Assembly: GCA_032191425.1 (NCBI GenBank)
Contig: CM063450.1
Span: 22,893,501-22,957,500 of the forward strand
Direction of reading: 5' to 3'
DNA from: Lymantria dispar
Taxonomy: Eukaryota > Arthropoda > Insecta > Lepidoptera > Erebidae
DNA length: 64,000 nt
A program made the position numbers and the translations under genes. The stretch's first letter is position 1. Each line of letters opens with the position of its first letter. Below are positions 1 to 12,287 of the stretch, one piece after another. The notes beneath the pieces were generated by a model. The model was not told the origin of the DNA. It saw only the letters and a list, made by a program, of their open reading frames with translations, and made no database searches.

Positions 1-212
1 GGCTAAAAAAACCACTCGACCGGTTTGTCTGAAATTTTAATATGTTATTTTGTATAGAACTGGTTCTCAGTGGAACTAGAACTAATAGTTTTCATTAACT
101 ATTTCTATTTTTTATAAACAAAACATTGCGAAATACGCGTCATTTTCAGACTCGTATTTTTGACTACGCACCATTTTGTCAAAACAATTTTTTTTTTTCA
201 TTCTAGTACCAC

Positions 213-300
213 CTTTTTTTTGTGTGTATAGCTGATGGTCGCAGATGACCTTGACAGCTCAGCCCGGAATATGGGTGAGCGCTGATGGCTCTCAACCCGG
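213..300 (-). mobile_element. Jockey-clade LINE 3' tail with target duplication
   Basis: An 88-bp insertion with a T-run and the complement of the Jockey 3' UTR (GGGTGAGCGCTGATGGCTCT). It is bounded by TTCTAGTACCAC at 201-212 and 301-312. Confidence 0.8.
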
Positions 301-535
301 TTCTAGTACCACTGATAACTATAAGTACTTATACTGCTTAAAAATCCGTAATTTTTTTTATTCAGATTCAGAGTGAAAAATCATCTTGCACCGGACCCGT
401 CCATTTTTTTTTTTTGGGACGTGGGGTCTTCAGCGCCATTTAAAAAAAACATTTTTCTTTATTATCATTTTTCTGTAGTTAACAAGTAATAAAATTCTTC
501 ACATAGAAAATAATTTTTCAAAATTGCTTAAGTTT

Positions 536-748
536 CAGGCCGGGTTTAAGATTAAAAAAATTAAGATTCACTACGCGTTCATTCGTAGTACGTTTTCGCG
601 TGTTAAAAAATATACAGACAATAGACAAAATGTTAAGAACGTTTTGTCCTCGACGTTCTATGAACAATCTAAGTGTAAAGTTCACAAAACTGTTCTTGAT
701 GTTATTAGGAAATCCTCCAGCTTTCAAGATTCCGGTAGTGAACAAGTG
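536..748 (+). CDS. candidate isolated exon, unknown protein
   Basis: An open frame runs from AAGTTTCAG, which resembles a splice acceptor, to a GTAAGT donor-like site. It reads GFKIKKIKIHYAFIRSTFSR, then a Lys-rich stretch, ending in SSSFQDSGSEQVW. No partner exons were seen. The opposite strand is also open through the same stretch, so this may be chance or an old transposon exon. Confidence 0.2.
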
Positions 749-771
749 TGGTTGTAAGTGTAGATGAAAAG

Positions 772-823
772 TTCAGCGCTCACGTTTGATGAATGGTAGA
801 CTTTATCAAACGTGAGCGCTGAA
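772..823. repeat. perfect hairpin, 19-bp arms
   Basis: TTCAGCGCTCACGTTTGAT and its exact complement are separated by 14 bases. Confidence 0.9.
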
Positions 824-1863
824 TTTTTGTGTAAAGATTAAAATGGATAATCACTTCCAGTCTTAATGATGCCTCATTCATCATTGAATATAATTAAGAT
901 GTTTGTCCAATAAGTCTATCGCGTTTTTCGTTGAACTATTGAGTATTTCTAAATCGTAGTTCTTTGTGGCTCTTTTCTGAAAAAGAGATTCCATATAAAG
1001 AGACATCCTCTATTCTATTCTATTTGCCTAGCTGCCTGTTGACCTCTTCGATTTGTTTTTATAAAAGCTTCGTTCCACCTTATTGTCGGCGATCAAGCAA
1101 ATACCGTTTACTGATTATATGGTTACACTATCCTTGTCCACATTTCCCATCCTGTCCACATGGTCTATAAGAGATTTACAAACAATAAACTAAATAAGTA
1201 CTCCCGGTAGAAAAGCAAGATTCCAGAGGAGGATTAACATACCCTTACACTTTTAATGCATCTCTAATAGTCGCATCGGATTTTGCTTAATGCCTCTTCC
1301 AGCTCGATAACTCAGGCCCTGAGCATTCGAATCTGGATTACCAGGTGCAGTGATGGTTTATCGTTTATTACAGCGTGATTTCGATCGAAGATTCTTCGCA
1401 CCCGCTGTTACGCCTTTACCGTGGCCCATAGAATAGCAGAACTGCCGTGTTCAATTTTTGTTTTTCACTCATGTGGCATAATAATGTTGGATCATCAAGT
1501 TTAGCAGGCAGGTGTTGGTGGCGGGCGCGTAATGTGTTGAGTAGTCCCTTAGCCGGTTTTACAACTTCCACGGGAAAGTAAGGGGGTGGCGACAAACTAC
1601 ATTCTTATCTCGTCGCAAGGCAAAGACGACATTACGAAATACAGTATATACAATGTAGTTAATATTTTCTAGGCACAATGTACCTACGCTTTTCATTTCT
1701 TTAAAGTTTTTATACTACATCAAAGACGTATTGTCTTTGAGAAAATGATACTGATGCAATACTGAGAGAGAACAGAAATAATGCTAATTCAGTGAAAAAT
1801 AACTTTTAGCTATAAAGTATTTTATCGGTACTTATTGCCTGTGTGGCGATGAAACTTTATTGC
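824..1863. other. intergenic, no gene seen
   Basis: Moderately AT-rich. A GC-richer patch at 1500-1640 (GGGGGTGGCGACAAACTACA) may be repeat debris related to Family B. No coding exon is recognisable. Confidence 0.4.
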
Positions 1864-2095
1864 CCGTGTGGCGACCGGACAGAATTCCATAGTCGCCACC
1901 CCTTACTTCCCAGTGGGAATGGTAAGGTTCGGCTAAGAGTTCACCAGGCGATTGGCCAGAAGCACTAGACACGTAAAACACCTCTCTGCGGTCGCCAACC
2001 CACCAGCAAAAAGTGACGATAACGGCACTATCCCCTCAAATATGAGGGAGGTTTACGTCCAACAGTGAAAAGCAAACGATTGAATAATGATGATA
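1864..2095 (+). repeat. Family B repeat with RTE-like tail
   Basis: TTCGGCTAAGAGTTCACCAG, GTTTACGTCCAACAGTG and a TTGAATAATGATGAT tail, also seen in the copy at 38580-38773. Probably a SINE using an RTE-type 3' end. Confidence 0.5.
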
Positions 2096-2164
2096 TTTAA
2101 ATGTGATGAAATAACATGACATGTTATCACACATGCCGCAGTTATCATGTAAAAAAGAAGAAAA

Positions 2165-3240
2165 TTGCTCCTTCATTTTGTACCAGCCCATAAACGGTTT
2201 GATGGCTCTGTACGGCGCACCGGTGTGGGCGGGGTCCCTGACCGTCCGGCTGAGGGCCCTCTCGAGGCGACCACAGAGGGTCATGGCGGTCAGGGCCATA
2301 CGCGGTTACCGCACGGTGTCGACGGAGGCAGCGTGCCTCCTGGCAGGAACTCCCCATTGGACCTGGAGGCGGAGATGGTCGCCGACATTTATCGGCGAGT
2401 GTCGGAGACGCGCGCCCGCGGCGGTATGGTCGCCCTTCAGGAGATCACCGCCTGGCGGGTCCACGCCAGAGGAGGAGTCATTGCCCGTTGGGCAGTCCGG
2501 CTGGAGAGTCCTCGGTACGGTGACAGGACCGTTGAGGCCTTCCAGTCGGTGCTGATGGAGTGGTTGGAGCGGACGCACGGGGTGCTTTCCTTCCGACTGG
2601 TACAGGTGCTTACGGGGCACGGGTGTTTTGGGAAGTACCTGCACAAGATTGTGAGGAGGGAGAGCACACCGTCCTGCCACCACTGCAGTTGCGACGAGGC
2701 CACGGCGCAGCACACGCTCGAGGAGTGTGCTGCGTGGGAGGGGGAGCGCCGTGAACTCGTCGCGATTATCGGTGCCGACCTGGCGCTGCCGACCATCGCA
2801 AGGGAGATGCTCGACAGCGTCAGGAACTGGGACGCGGTCGCCACCTTCTGTGAGGCCGTAATCTCACGGAAAGAGGCGGCGGGTCGTGTGCGAGTAGAGC
2901 TCCTATTCGGCGACACGTTCCGCCGCCGGCGACTCGGGCGGCGCGGGCGCGAGTATCTGCGCCTGATGCCGCCCTAGCCGAGGCCGCGGGTGATCGGACT
3001 GGGGAATTGTCCGTCACCCGCAGTGTGGCTAACCGCGCGACGGCGACCGACGGCCTAGGACGTCGAGAGGTGAGGTTACCCGAAAGGGTATTCCGTCGGG
3101 CCGACCACTGACGACAAGTCACATCTGCTGCGGTGGTCGGCCCAACAACGAGGTATCGTTCCCGCGCGCCGTCCTTTCGTCGCCCCGGACGGACTGGACC
3201 GCGCGTGCGCTTGCCATAGCCCACCCATAAAAAAAAAGGG
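2165..3240 (+). mobile_element. 5'-truncated R1-clade LINE with ORF2 C-terminus
   Basis: The sequence is GC-rich compared with its flanks. One frame opens with MALYGAPVWAGSLTVRLRAL and AVRAIRGYRTVSTEAACLL. At about 2355 it shifts to the frame of FRLVQVLTGHGCFGKYLHKI, a Cys-Cys-His-Cys knuckle (CHHCSCDEATAQHTLEEC) and an Arg-rich end (stop near 2977). This is the reverse transcriptase C-terminal region typical of lepidopteran R1-clade elements. A 260-base GC-rich 3' UTR ends in an A-run at about 3229. It is dead, being truncated and frameshifted. Confidence 0.8.
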
Positions 3241-3949
3241 TGAACGCGCATTACACAAAACTAGTCAACCAATTAAGCTATGCCGGCAAAGTTTTGAGTC
3301 CCACTGTAATAGTTTGTTGTAAGTAAACCAGAACTCGTTTTACTATTTGGGTTCGTATTTCCGATTAACACGGTGGAATGTCACCAAGCAAGCATTACTT
3401 TTTTACTATTAACATTATAATAAAAAATAAGAAGTACCTATAGAAAAGGCTGCATAGATTTTTTGCAAAAACGACTCGGTAACGTGCGTTCTTTGTGCGA
3501 TACACAAAGATAATTCTGAGTGTGATTTGTATCCGTTAACTGTACCTATATTTCTAAAATTCTTGGCAATTTATTTTTTAAGTACCTAAATAAAGTTGAT
3601 GCTAGTACCTGGTACAAAATAATTCTCTAATAATGATCGTCACAATTGCGTGCCCAATTCCAAACGATACTATCAATAATGGCGTAAGGTTATGTCATTA
3701 TTGAGTAACATGTCTTTAAATTGGTAGCTCACGATAACGCGTAAGGACATACACATACAAGTAGGTATCTATGCATTTCGTAACCAAGCGTAAATTATCA
3801 CTAAGCAGTATTTCTTACCCACACATCAATGATCTTGGTTACCGACGGTAACGGCAAACCTATGCAAATGTTCTATAAGTATTTTAGATTAATCATATGG
3901 TATCAAATCATTCTCAAATTTAAATAAAATTATTCAAGTACCTTAGCTC
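3241..3949. other. AT-rich intergenic, nothing recognised
   Basis: No open frames of note and no repeat family identified. Confidence 0.4.
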
Positions 3950-4325
3950 AAGCCCTCCCTGGGTTTTTATTTCCATCCTGGACATAAGCTATATGGCTCC
4001 CCATGAGAATGCCCCTCAAAACGGCCCTTGCATCCAATGATACCTGGGGTCGTCCTACGCTGCGTCGCCTGATTCGTAGTCGACACTCGAGAACTTTTCT
4101 TTCCCAACGGTTATCGGCTTAACGAGCGATGTAGCCTGCTCATTGCCATTTAAAAGTGCTAATTCTTCGGCCTATGTCGGTTACACCCGTTCTTCTACGA
4201 ATTTCCGTATTCCGGTTTTTACCACGTAGAGAAATACCGAGCATACCCCTCTTCATAACACACTGTGCGACTTTGAGACTTTTTATGATGCCGACATTTA
4301 GAGACCACGTCTCAGTTTTAAAATA
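3950..4325 (-). mobile_element. RTE-clade LINE ORF2 remnant
   Basis: The minus strand reads LKVAQCVMKRGMLGISLRGK, NTEIRRRTGVTDIGRRISTF and KWQ before a stop, then WERKVLECRLRIRRRSVGRP. This is the hallmark C-terminal region of RTE elements (RAM-R-MLGISL, GRP). Stops and a broken tail show it is dead. Confidence 0.75.
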
Positions 4326-4471
4326 ATAACTTGCCTTATGTTAGAATGGGGTTATCATATTTTGGATATAATATCTAAGTCCACAAATATAAAGAAAATA
4401 AAAAAGCTATTAGTATTACTAGACTCGAATTAACTCTACAGAAATGGTATAGTATAGGATTTTATTTCTAA

Positions 4472-4781
4472 CTAGCAACCCGCCCTCGCTTCGCTTCGGT
4501 TATAGATTATAGTCGTTTTACCCGCGTAGTTCCCGTTCCCGTGGAAATACCGGGATAAAATATAGCCTAGTTTACGCCCTGATATTATAGCTTTCCATTG
4601 GCGAAAGAATTTTTGAAATCGGTCCAGCCGTTTTGAAGATTACCCGGAACAAACAGACAGACAAAAATTTTTTAATTGCTATTTTAGGCATAGGTGTCGT
4701 GCAAATAACCGTGTGAGCATGAAAAAAGCCTATTATTTTGACATTACAAACAGACACTCCAATTTTATTTATTGGTATAGA
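4472..4781 (-). mobile_element. Helitron (Lep1-type), first of a tandem pair
   Basis: Read on the minus strand it starts TCTATACCAATAAATAAAAT and ends GAAGCGAGGGCGGGTTGCTAG between A and T. The TC start, CTAG end and GC-rich pre-terminal hairpin are Helitron hallmarks. It is non-autonomous and has no coding capacity. Confidence 0.85.
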
Positions 4782-5095
4782 CTAGCAACCCGCCCTCGCT
4801 TCGCTTCGGTTATAGTCGTTTTACCCGCGTAGTTCCCGTTCCCGTGGGAATACCGGGATAAAATATAGCCTAGTTTACGCCCTGATATTATAGCTTTCCA
4901 TTAGTGAAAGAATTTTTGAAATCGGTTCAGCCGTTTTGAAGATTACCCGGAACAAACAGACAAACAGACAGACAGACAAAAATTTTTAATCGCGATTTTA
5001 GGCATAGGTGTCGTGCAAATAACCGTGTGAGCATGAAAAAAGCCTATTATTTTGACATTACAAACAGACACTCCAATTTTATTTATTGGTATAGA
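4782..5095 (-). mobile_element. Helitron, second of the tandem pair
   Basis: It has the same 5' and 3' ends as its neighbour and joins it directly in head-to-tail order with no spacer. It differs by scattered substitutions and one extra GACA unit in the CAGA tract. Confidence 0.85.
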
Positions 5096-6643
5096 TTTTC
5101 CTTCTGTCGCAGTAACGTTATATGCTTATGTATTTTACCACCTCCCACGACACCCGCAGGAAAGATGAAATAGTGAAGCTTTCTACTCCATCAACACAGG
5201 GAATGATAACATGTATATATGTATTTCAGTGACAATAGTTAATTTAATCAATATTCTGTGAGCTATTTTAAGTAACGGACGTACTGTATGTTCATAACTT
5301 GAGTAATAGAGGACATCTAACGAGGCTTCTTATCATTCGAACTAAGATCACATAAAACGTTATCAGCAATCTACGTATTTACTTTACATGTTGATCAATC
5401 ATAAACACGTCATAACTATGTATGTTATATGACAAATTGCCTGCTTTATATGACAGTTTAAGTGGATATCGAAAACTGTTGACAATAACGTATTTCCTCT
5501 CAACAACTTAGAGCCTTTGCCTCAGTCAGGAATCCATGCTGGAAGAGGCATGACAGCTGCAACCACTAACAAACTGACGTTTGCAAGACCTTTTTGAGTG
5601 CAATCCTGTACAGAACAAATATTAGCAACGTGTTTCATAAACACACGATATTACACGTGAAAGCCCAATGCAAAGCATAATGCATTTAACGTTTGCATTA
5701 TGCAAATTTTTATTCTAATTCTAATCGAGAGATGAAAGTCATTAACGATATACTAAGAGCCAGAATGCTAAATCTGATTATTAAGTGCTAACTTTCTGAT
5801 GAACTTCAAAGTGACAAATCGATATTGATTTAACGACTAGAAACTTTCCGTCTTCTACCGTTCCCATTAGACTTGCTTCAAATGATTTCAATTTTTGCCG
5901 GTATTTCAATTACTAACACGAATGACTCGCTTAAGTCACCTTTTATGAAGGTAAACAGCAAATTGTAATGTTTCTAAAATCCAATAATATAATAATAAGT
6001 TTGGTAGGTTATTTATTAACTACATATTAGCCACGGCCGTTTATCAAATAAAATTATAAGCTCTACAAAACTATTGAAAAGGAAACTTTCGCATTTTAGA
6101 AATGTCCGTTTTACACTGTCTTCAAATTTAGGTGTCGCTGATGAAAATAGGTATAAATAACGTTTAATTGAATGTTAGAAAAGGATGATGTAATAAAATG
6201 AAAGATCAGAAACTAAAGACCTAAACAGGTCCAAGTGGTACCGAATACCGATCGAAAATACATTTAGATGAATTATTTTCAAGTGCACATGTACAATTTA
6301 CTCGTATGTGTACGTACTTTTGTGCTGCCTAGCAACAGTCTATAAATAAACTTAATATACTTACTCTATGTAGAGAGGACTAACTGTTGTGCATGGAACT
6401 GAAAGTGTACACATTATGTCCCTTTCCAGGCCACATGGAACTCCATGTGGTCACCATAACAATTAACTTAGCGATACTAATATCCATGACTTTTATTTTT
6501 ATGGCATGCTATGTCATACATACTGATTACGATAACATTGAAGTTGACATGTAACAAAAAAATGTGTATTGAAATACGAGTAAAGTAACTCGGCCTCTGG
6601 CTTACGAAAACAAAGATTGTGATTGCACAATATGTCTATGAAT
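5096..6643. other. AT-rich intergenic, nothing recognised
   Basis: No coding signal. It could be unique spacer between the Helitron pair and a Family A copy. Confidence 0.4.
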
Positions 6644-6868
6644 ATCATCATCACAACTCATATATGTCCCACTACTGGGCTCGAGCCTCCTCCACTATAG
6701 GAGGGAAATTGTGCGTGGTTATACCACGCTAGTCAGACGGGTTGGTATAGGGTTATATTTCGAGTATTCGTTCGCTTGCATCGATGTTATCTGCGTATTA
6801 TAATCCCTTGGTCGTCTTTTACGACACCCATGGGCAAGAAAGGGCGTGGCGAATTGTGTTACTACTCC
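6644..6868 (-). repeat. Family A repeat, full length
   Basis: Reverse copy from CATCATCACAAC to GCGAATTGTGTTA; all blocks present. Confidence 0.7.
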
Positions 6869-7245
6869 GGCACCAGATGGAATGTAAATTCCTAGTTATA
6901 GAAATGATGGCTAGTATCAGTAAATCATAAGAAATCACTTCGCATTTCTATAATATGATCGCAGTACCAGAACATTTGATTTAAAGCATTACACTGCATT
7001 AGACTTTGACTCAAGTGATTGGACTCATCATTGTCAGTATATCATTACCAATTAGCTGCACAGATAGCGTAATTGTCGAACAACCAACTTCCACGCTATG
7101 ACTCATGAATCCGGTTCCCATATTGAAAGACATGAAATCTTTCTATATGGGCACTGATGGGATTAAGATTTTGAGTCTAGGTGAAAAATGTTTATATTTA
7201 CTGGGACTAATCCCACCACACATTCCCACCACTGTAACTCCTGTA

Positions 7246-7645
7246 AGCCAGGGTCCACAAGGCCTCCGTATAAGGCACCGAGGTTTGACCCTCAGGAAGT
7301 CCCGGGAAACGCTTTTAATTGTCTTGGGACCCGCAACAAAAATTAGAAAATAAAAACAGGAGGAGTTGGAAAGATTCCACTTCCCTCCTATACAAAGCGG
7401 GAGACATTAAGCAAAGTTGGCTCATAAGTCAATAAATAAGAAATTTTCTCGAGTTGCCCAAGTTTCGAATAGTATATTACTCCAGACGTGACATACAGAT
7501 TGTCTAACATGAGGTCCCGTCCGTTACGCCAGAAAATGCACTCCCAAAGGATGTGATGAGCTGTTTGTTCAAAATCGGACTTACTACAAAATGTTGTTAA
7601 GAAAATATATACGCTAAGCAAATTCAGTATAGTATAATTTTTCAC
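7246..7645 (-). mobile_element. possible degraded LINE ORF2 tail
   Basis: The minus-strand frame contains FEQTAHHILWECIFWRNGRD, which resembles the Cys/His region and following helix near LINE reverse-transcriptase ends. The clade cannot be named. Confidence 0.35.
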
Positions 7646-9261
7646 CTAACTACTGCAATATGATCACCGACTCTCACAAGTGTTCATAATGGCAGAAAGC
7701 AGACATAACATACTCTTCGTGGGATAATTTTCACACATGTTCAAGGATTTTTTTTAAGTTTCTGTAAATATATACGCATGTATGTTTTTTTTTTTTATAT
7801 ACATCGTTAACGATAGCGGCGATTAACAATTTTCTATTTAATTTATACATACATAATTTAGGAGAGTCTGGTAGTTTATTAGGCTTCCCGCTAAGCTATT
7901 GGTGCTCGCAAATCACTAACGAACGATTGGACTAACAGCACACATAAGTTTTCAGTCTGAAAGATAACGATAATTTATGACACAGATTTTCGATTTGCGT
8001 CTATCAAAATAGCGCCATGTCACACCGGTATTGAAACGCAATGGGGTAATTTTCGTAACTATTATCCGAATATATAGAATTCTATAATTAATAGGAAGCC
8101 TCTATAGCGTCTGAGTGTTACAGGTTATTTTTCTATATTGATAATGGTATGTTTTCAATAATAAATTATAATAAATGTGCCTAATTGTGATCGGATTAAA
8201 GCTATCCTTTTTGTTGACACCACGCCATTATACTTGAATCATCTAAACGGTTTGATAATAAGTAACTAAATGGAATATATGAAAAAAGACCTGTCTATTT
8301 TAGGTTTACAAAAATCTTTCCGTAACAGGGTTAGATTTTATATTATTAGTGAATAAAATAAATTTTAAAAGACGAAATTTGGATACAGTTTTCAAATATA
8401 AGTACATAAATATATATGAATTCTCATAAAAAAGCAAAATAAGTTTAATCCAAATAGAAATTTCATGAAAATTATCTTCATAGTTTTTATAGCATATTAA
8501 TTGCTAGATTAGTTGAAAAGATAATACGAAATGAAAACAATAAGTTCGGTACTTATTACAGCGGTACTATGGCCATCGAGAATAATAGGCACGACACATG
8601 CACGTTTTCAGCAACAGCATCCAATTTTTAGATAACACCTAAGGCGACACAAATAGTAAAAAATTATCAATCTCTTCGGAAACGGTTCGGTTTTCTTACA
8701 TTTCAATAAAGAATCGCAAATAAGTACACGGTTCATCAGGTTTCTTTCAGTTGCACACAAATATCAAGCTGCTTTTTATTATGTATAATATCCATCTTTT
8801 TTCAAATGAATCAAAACTGTTTTGTGTTCAATTCTCCGATCTTCAGCAACGTCGTAACTACTGATACGTCAATTTTGTCTCACTTTTTCAAAAAATAGCG
8901 TACTTTTTATCCGTGACAGAGCGAGGTGCATCTATGACATCAAAAGCCCGGAGTGAAAACTTTTAAACCAACTTTGTGCTTTTACTGACACTGCTTTAGT
9001 TCCATAACCGTCACAAATGTTGTCTTATAATCCGAAATAATTACATATCCGTAATCCCTATAATGTTATCCTAATATGTGTAACCATATCCAGATCCGAA
9101 ACTTCATGTCCATAACATTCCTAACCAAAACAAAGAAATTTTATTAAAAAATTATATAGACATACGCGAAACAAGTTTTCCCCGATCAATTATATCATAA
9201 TTCGCTTGTGCCTTCTTTAGTTTCTTAAAAACCATTCAGATCTCATACAAACTAACACTTA
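7646..9261. other. AT-rich intergenic, nothing recognised
   Basis: Only short random frames and homopolymer runs. Confidence 0.4.
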
Positions 9262-9710
9262 GTGCTTGGATTCCGGACCAAACCAACGCAGAGTGCGGTC
9301 AGTGATCTCAATCTTACGGATGGAAATCTTTGGAGAAGCGGAGAGACTTTGGGCCTCTCTGTATGCTCTATCGACCGATCGACTGACTCTTTAATGGGCA
9401 GCATCAATGTCTCCTTTCTATCATCGTACCACTTGACACTGTGGTATGATTCATTCATACCATCTGGAAACGATATCGTCCGCGAGTGTACGCTTTCTAC
9501 ACTCCCATCTCCTTTGCACGTGCAGGCTATGGAATGAACTACCTGCTGTAGTCCTTTCCCTAACGCCATAATATGCTCATTTTTAAACAAGGTTTAAGAA
9601 AAGCTCTCATTTCGCCATAGGCAGTCACGAGGCTACACACTGATATTGCTGAGATCCACGAGTGGCAGTCACCACTTATCATCAGGAGGGCTGCTTGCTC
9701 GTCTTCCATG
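9262..9710 (+). mobile_element. degraded CR1-clade LINE 3' end
   Basis: Fragments such as GCGGAGAGACTTTGGGCC, TGTACGCTTTC, GTGCAGGCTATGGAATGAAC and AACAAGGTTTAAGAAAAGC align with the CR1 copy at 16740-17036, but the frame is broken repeatedly. Confidence 0.6.
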
Positions 9711-10107
9711 AAAAGGCAGAAAAAACAGTGTGCAATGGATTTTTGAGTGTCTTAGATGACCTCGTATAAGTCCCTCACCCCGCCATTAGATTTTCTGGAA
9801 GTCGGTGCTTAGACATATATGAACTTTAGCGAATGGCCATTGGTAATTTAAGCTTTTATAGTCGTTACACTCTTGTCGATACACTATCAAACCGATCCAC
9901 GTTGTCAATGACTTGCGTGCGTACGAAAACCCTACACCGCCTTAGGAGCCTCCCGGAAATCCCGGAAATTTTTGTACCATCACGTTAATATTCGTATGCT
10001 TCATGGATTTGGATTCAATTTATCATCCAGTACTTAAAGTAAACGAAATTACAATTAAGTGTTATTGGGTTAGGCATTTTCTTATAAATCTTAACAGACC
10101 ACTGTAA

Positions 10108-10368
10108 CCAGACACGCTTCCAAAGGCAGAGGTCGTTGTGTTGGTTTATGTTACCCTCATTGCGTACTTGGTCTATATATCACACGGGAACCATTACCAG
10201 GGGCGCGTCTTGTGCTGCGACAGAATGAATGGCAAGTGGCGAGTGACGAAACCAAATTACAAAATTGCGTGGAGTATCATCCGTGCTGGCTTGCGAGCAT
10301 GGCTTGGATCACAGTTAGCCAGTGATATTTTTGTGTACCTAACACACAACTGGGCAGGTCCTTTTTAA
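10108..10368 (+). CDS. unknown 86-codon open frame, probably transposon-derived
   Basis: The frame is open from a stop at 10105 to TAA at 10368. It reads AEVVVLVYVTLIAYLVYISH (hydrophobic), then a Cys-Cys segment (GRVLCCDRMNGKWRV), and ends LTHNWAGPF. There is no ATG near its start. It is directly followed by a dispersed repeat with an ACCAACTTCATAAAAGGCGG end, which makes a mobile-element origin likelier than a host gene. The product is not recognised. Confidence 0.25.
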   Translation, partial: PDTLPKAEVVVLVYVTLIAYLVYISHGNHYQGRVLCCDRMNGKWRVTKPNYKIAWSIIRAGLRAWLGSQLASDIFVYLTHNWAGPF

Positions 10369-10570
10369 CCAACTTCATAAAAGGCGGAGGTCCTCAATTC
10401 AATTGTATATTTTTTATGTTTGTTACCTCAGAACTTTCGACTGGGTGAACCAATTTTGATGATTTTTTTATTTGAAAGCTGATGCTTCTCATGTGGTCCC
10501 ATTTCAATATGTTACATTTCTGACAATGGGATCCATGAGAAAACTCTAGAAGGTGGTTTTTTCTATTAGA
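10369..10570. repeat. dispersed repeat with ACCAACTTCATAAAAGG end
   Basis: It carries GTTTGTTACCTCAGAACTTT and GAACCAATTTTGATGATTTT, a motif set also present in part at 50290-50660. Likely an old DNA transposon; class unknown. Confidence 0.4.
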
Positions 10571-10998
10571 ATTATTGAGTTCACTAACATAATACCTAAA
10601 CTAGTATTATCCATGCGGTTAAAGAAGTATAAACTTTGCCATCAGACTGAATATTTCCCAGGGAGTTAAAGATACTAAAAGCTGATTTTAATGTGTGTAT
10701 AAGCAAATACCTTTATATCTATACTAAACAATTACACAATGAGTTTGCTTGCCCTTTGAGAAATTGATTGCATGAGTTCATTTAAATATGCAAATCTTGA
10801 GAACCATCAGATCATTTAAAATAAAATTAGCTTATTGAGGCTATTTATAGTTTACAAAGCTTAGAATAATTATAGTGTAGTAATGACTAAAATGTCAAAA
10901 AATAGTACAAAATGTTATTAATCAATATGGAATGAATGAAAGCTAAACATGATCTAGAAGAATTTTCAAGGTCTGTCTTTAGAATATTTACAGTGGGT

Positions 10999-11115
10999 CT
11001 GGATTTCTTTTTTTTTATTGCTAACAGTGGCAAACAAGCAAACAGTACACCTGATGGTAGGTGTTGCCACTGCTGCCCTGCCACTCATGGATCTTTGTAA
11101 GACCGGTAGGAACAG
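10999..11115 (-). mobile_element. CR1 3' UTR fragment
   Basis: Poly-T followed by TTGCTAACAGTGGCAAACAA and CACCTGATGGTAGGTG, the complement of the CR1 terminus. No coding part remains. Confidence 0.6.
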
Positions 11116-12158
11116 CGAAGAAAGTAAAGGCCAAAGCAAAGGGCAAGTCATCATTATCATTTATCTGGCATACTAGCTGTAAACCTATTTAGGGTTAAAT
11201 TTAATATAATAAAAATGTACCAGAATATAAAATACAATAATCTAGTAAGTATCCATTCAGTAAATAAAATAAATGAATTATATTTTATTACCTTTAATAG
11301 GATTTAAAAGATATAAAAACAAACATTAAAAAATTCACAAATTTTCATAGTAAACCATATGTCGTTAGATAAATGTGCATCATACATCAAATAGCACTCC
11401 ATTTACTACTTCCAATGCCACAAGTTTTGTATAACTGTAAAGAATACAAGAGTCTTCAAGACACCAATTTAAAATTTAAGAATTTTATTCTAAAGTATTA
11501 TCTATGAAAATTAAACTTAATCTGTATAATTGACTATTTTTTTATTTTATTATTTATTCATTAAAGCCTAAAAATATATATAAATTATATAAATAATGTT
11601 TAGGTAATCAGAGTTCACCAAATAAAAAGAGACAACAAAATAAAATTTTAAATTTGAACTTTGGTCTCTGATAAATATTAAAAAAAAGTGGAAATAAATT
11701 AAATTTCTACAGGCTATAACTAAATAACGAATGACACTATAACATTCATTATATAGGGAGTAATAACATGCTTAACACTCTTATGCATATTTCCATATCA
11801 ATTAACATAAATAAAAACTAAGCAACATTTTTAGAAGTTGTGTAATAATCCACTTATAAAAATTACTAAGTGAACGAAGATATATTTAAAAAGCTCTGCA
11901 ATATTAGTCCTTTTTTAAATAATTTCCTTTATATTACTATTGATACTATTCCTGTAACCTGATGTACATATTGCAACCATACAAAGGAGGCATAAATGTA
12001 TCGACTTTTCATGAAAATTGTGTGATCACATGATTTTATTGATGGTAGTCACATGACCTATTGCACTTATTGAAAATGAAAAATACTAGAACATGGAAAA
12101 CTGATAGTAGCCTAAAAACTGTTCTCAATGTTACATAACTGAACGAGGGCATGACCAT
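11116..12158. other. AT-rich spacer or possible 3' UTR
   Basis: Repeat-free and very AT-rich. If the 42-codon frame at 12159-12287 is a real gene, this would be its minus-strand 3' UTR. Confidence 0.3.
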
Positions 12159-12287
12159 TTAATACTTGCCATTGTTAAGACTGCCGTTGCTACCCTTTTC
12201 TGTCACGGCACTGTTTACTGGACATTTTTTCACTTTTTGAGAAGTATTTTTTGAGGAGTTATCATTCACTTCACTACCGAGGGCCAT
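12159..12287 (-). CDS. candidate small ORF, 42 codons
   Basis: On the minus strand an ATG at 12287 opens MALGSEVNDNSSKNTSQKVK followed by KCPVNSAVTEKGSNGSLNNG and KY before TAA. The peptide is hydrophilic and Ser/Asn/Lys-rich, with no signal peptide or membrane segment. Support: its base composition is richer than the flanks, an insect initiator-like TCAGT lies about 110 bases upstream (12395-12399), and a CTTTCAG acceptor-like site lies between them. It could instead be the first coding exon of a longer gene using the weak donor CAA|GTATTA at its end, but no downstream exon was found. No family is recognised. Confidence 0.25.
   Translation of the reverse strand: MALGSEVNDNSSKNTSQKVKKCPVNSAVTEKGSNGSLNNGKY

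Noticed and set aside
2437..2916. 159-codon minus-strand frame opposite the R1 element
   Set aside because: Shadow of the GC-rich LINE coding strand; no family resemblance.
4471..5095. CRISPR-like or satellite array
   Set aside because: The two repeat units are Helitrons with defined ends, not short repeats with spacers.
7105..7353. 82-codon plus-strand frame
   Set aside because: No domain; overlaps in antisense a stretch that looks like a LINE tail.
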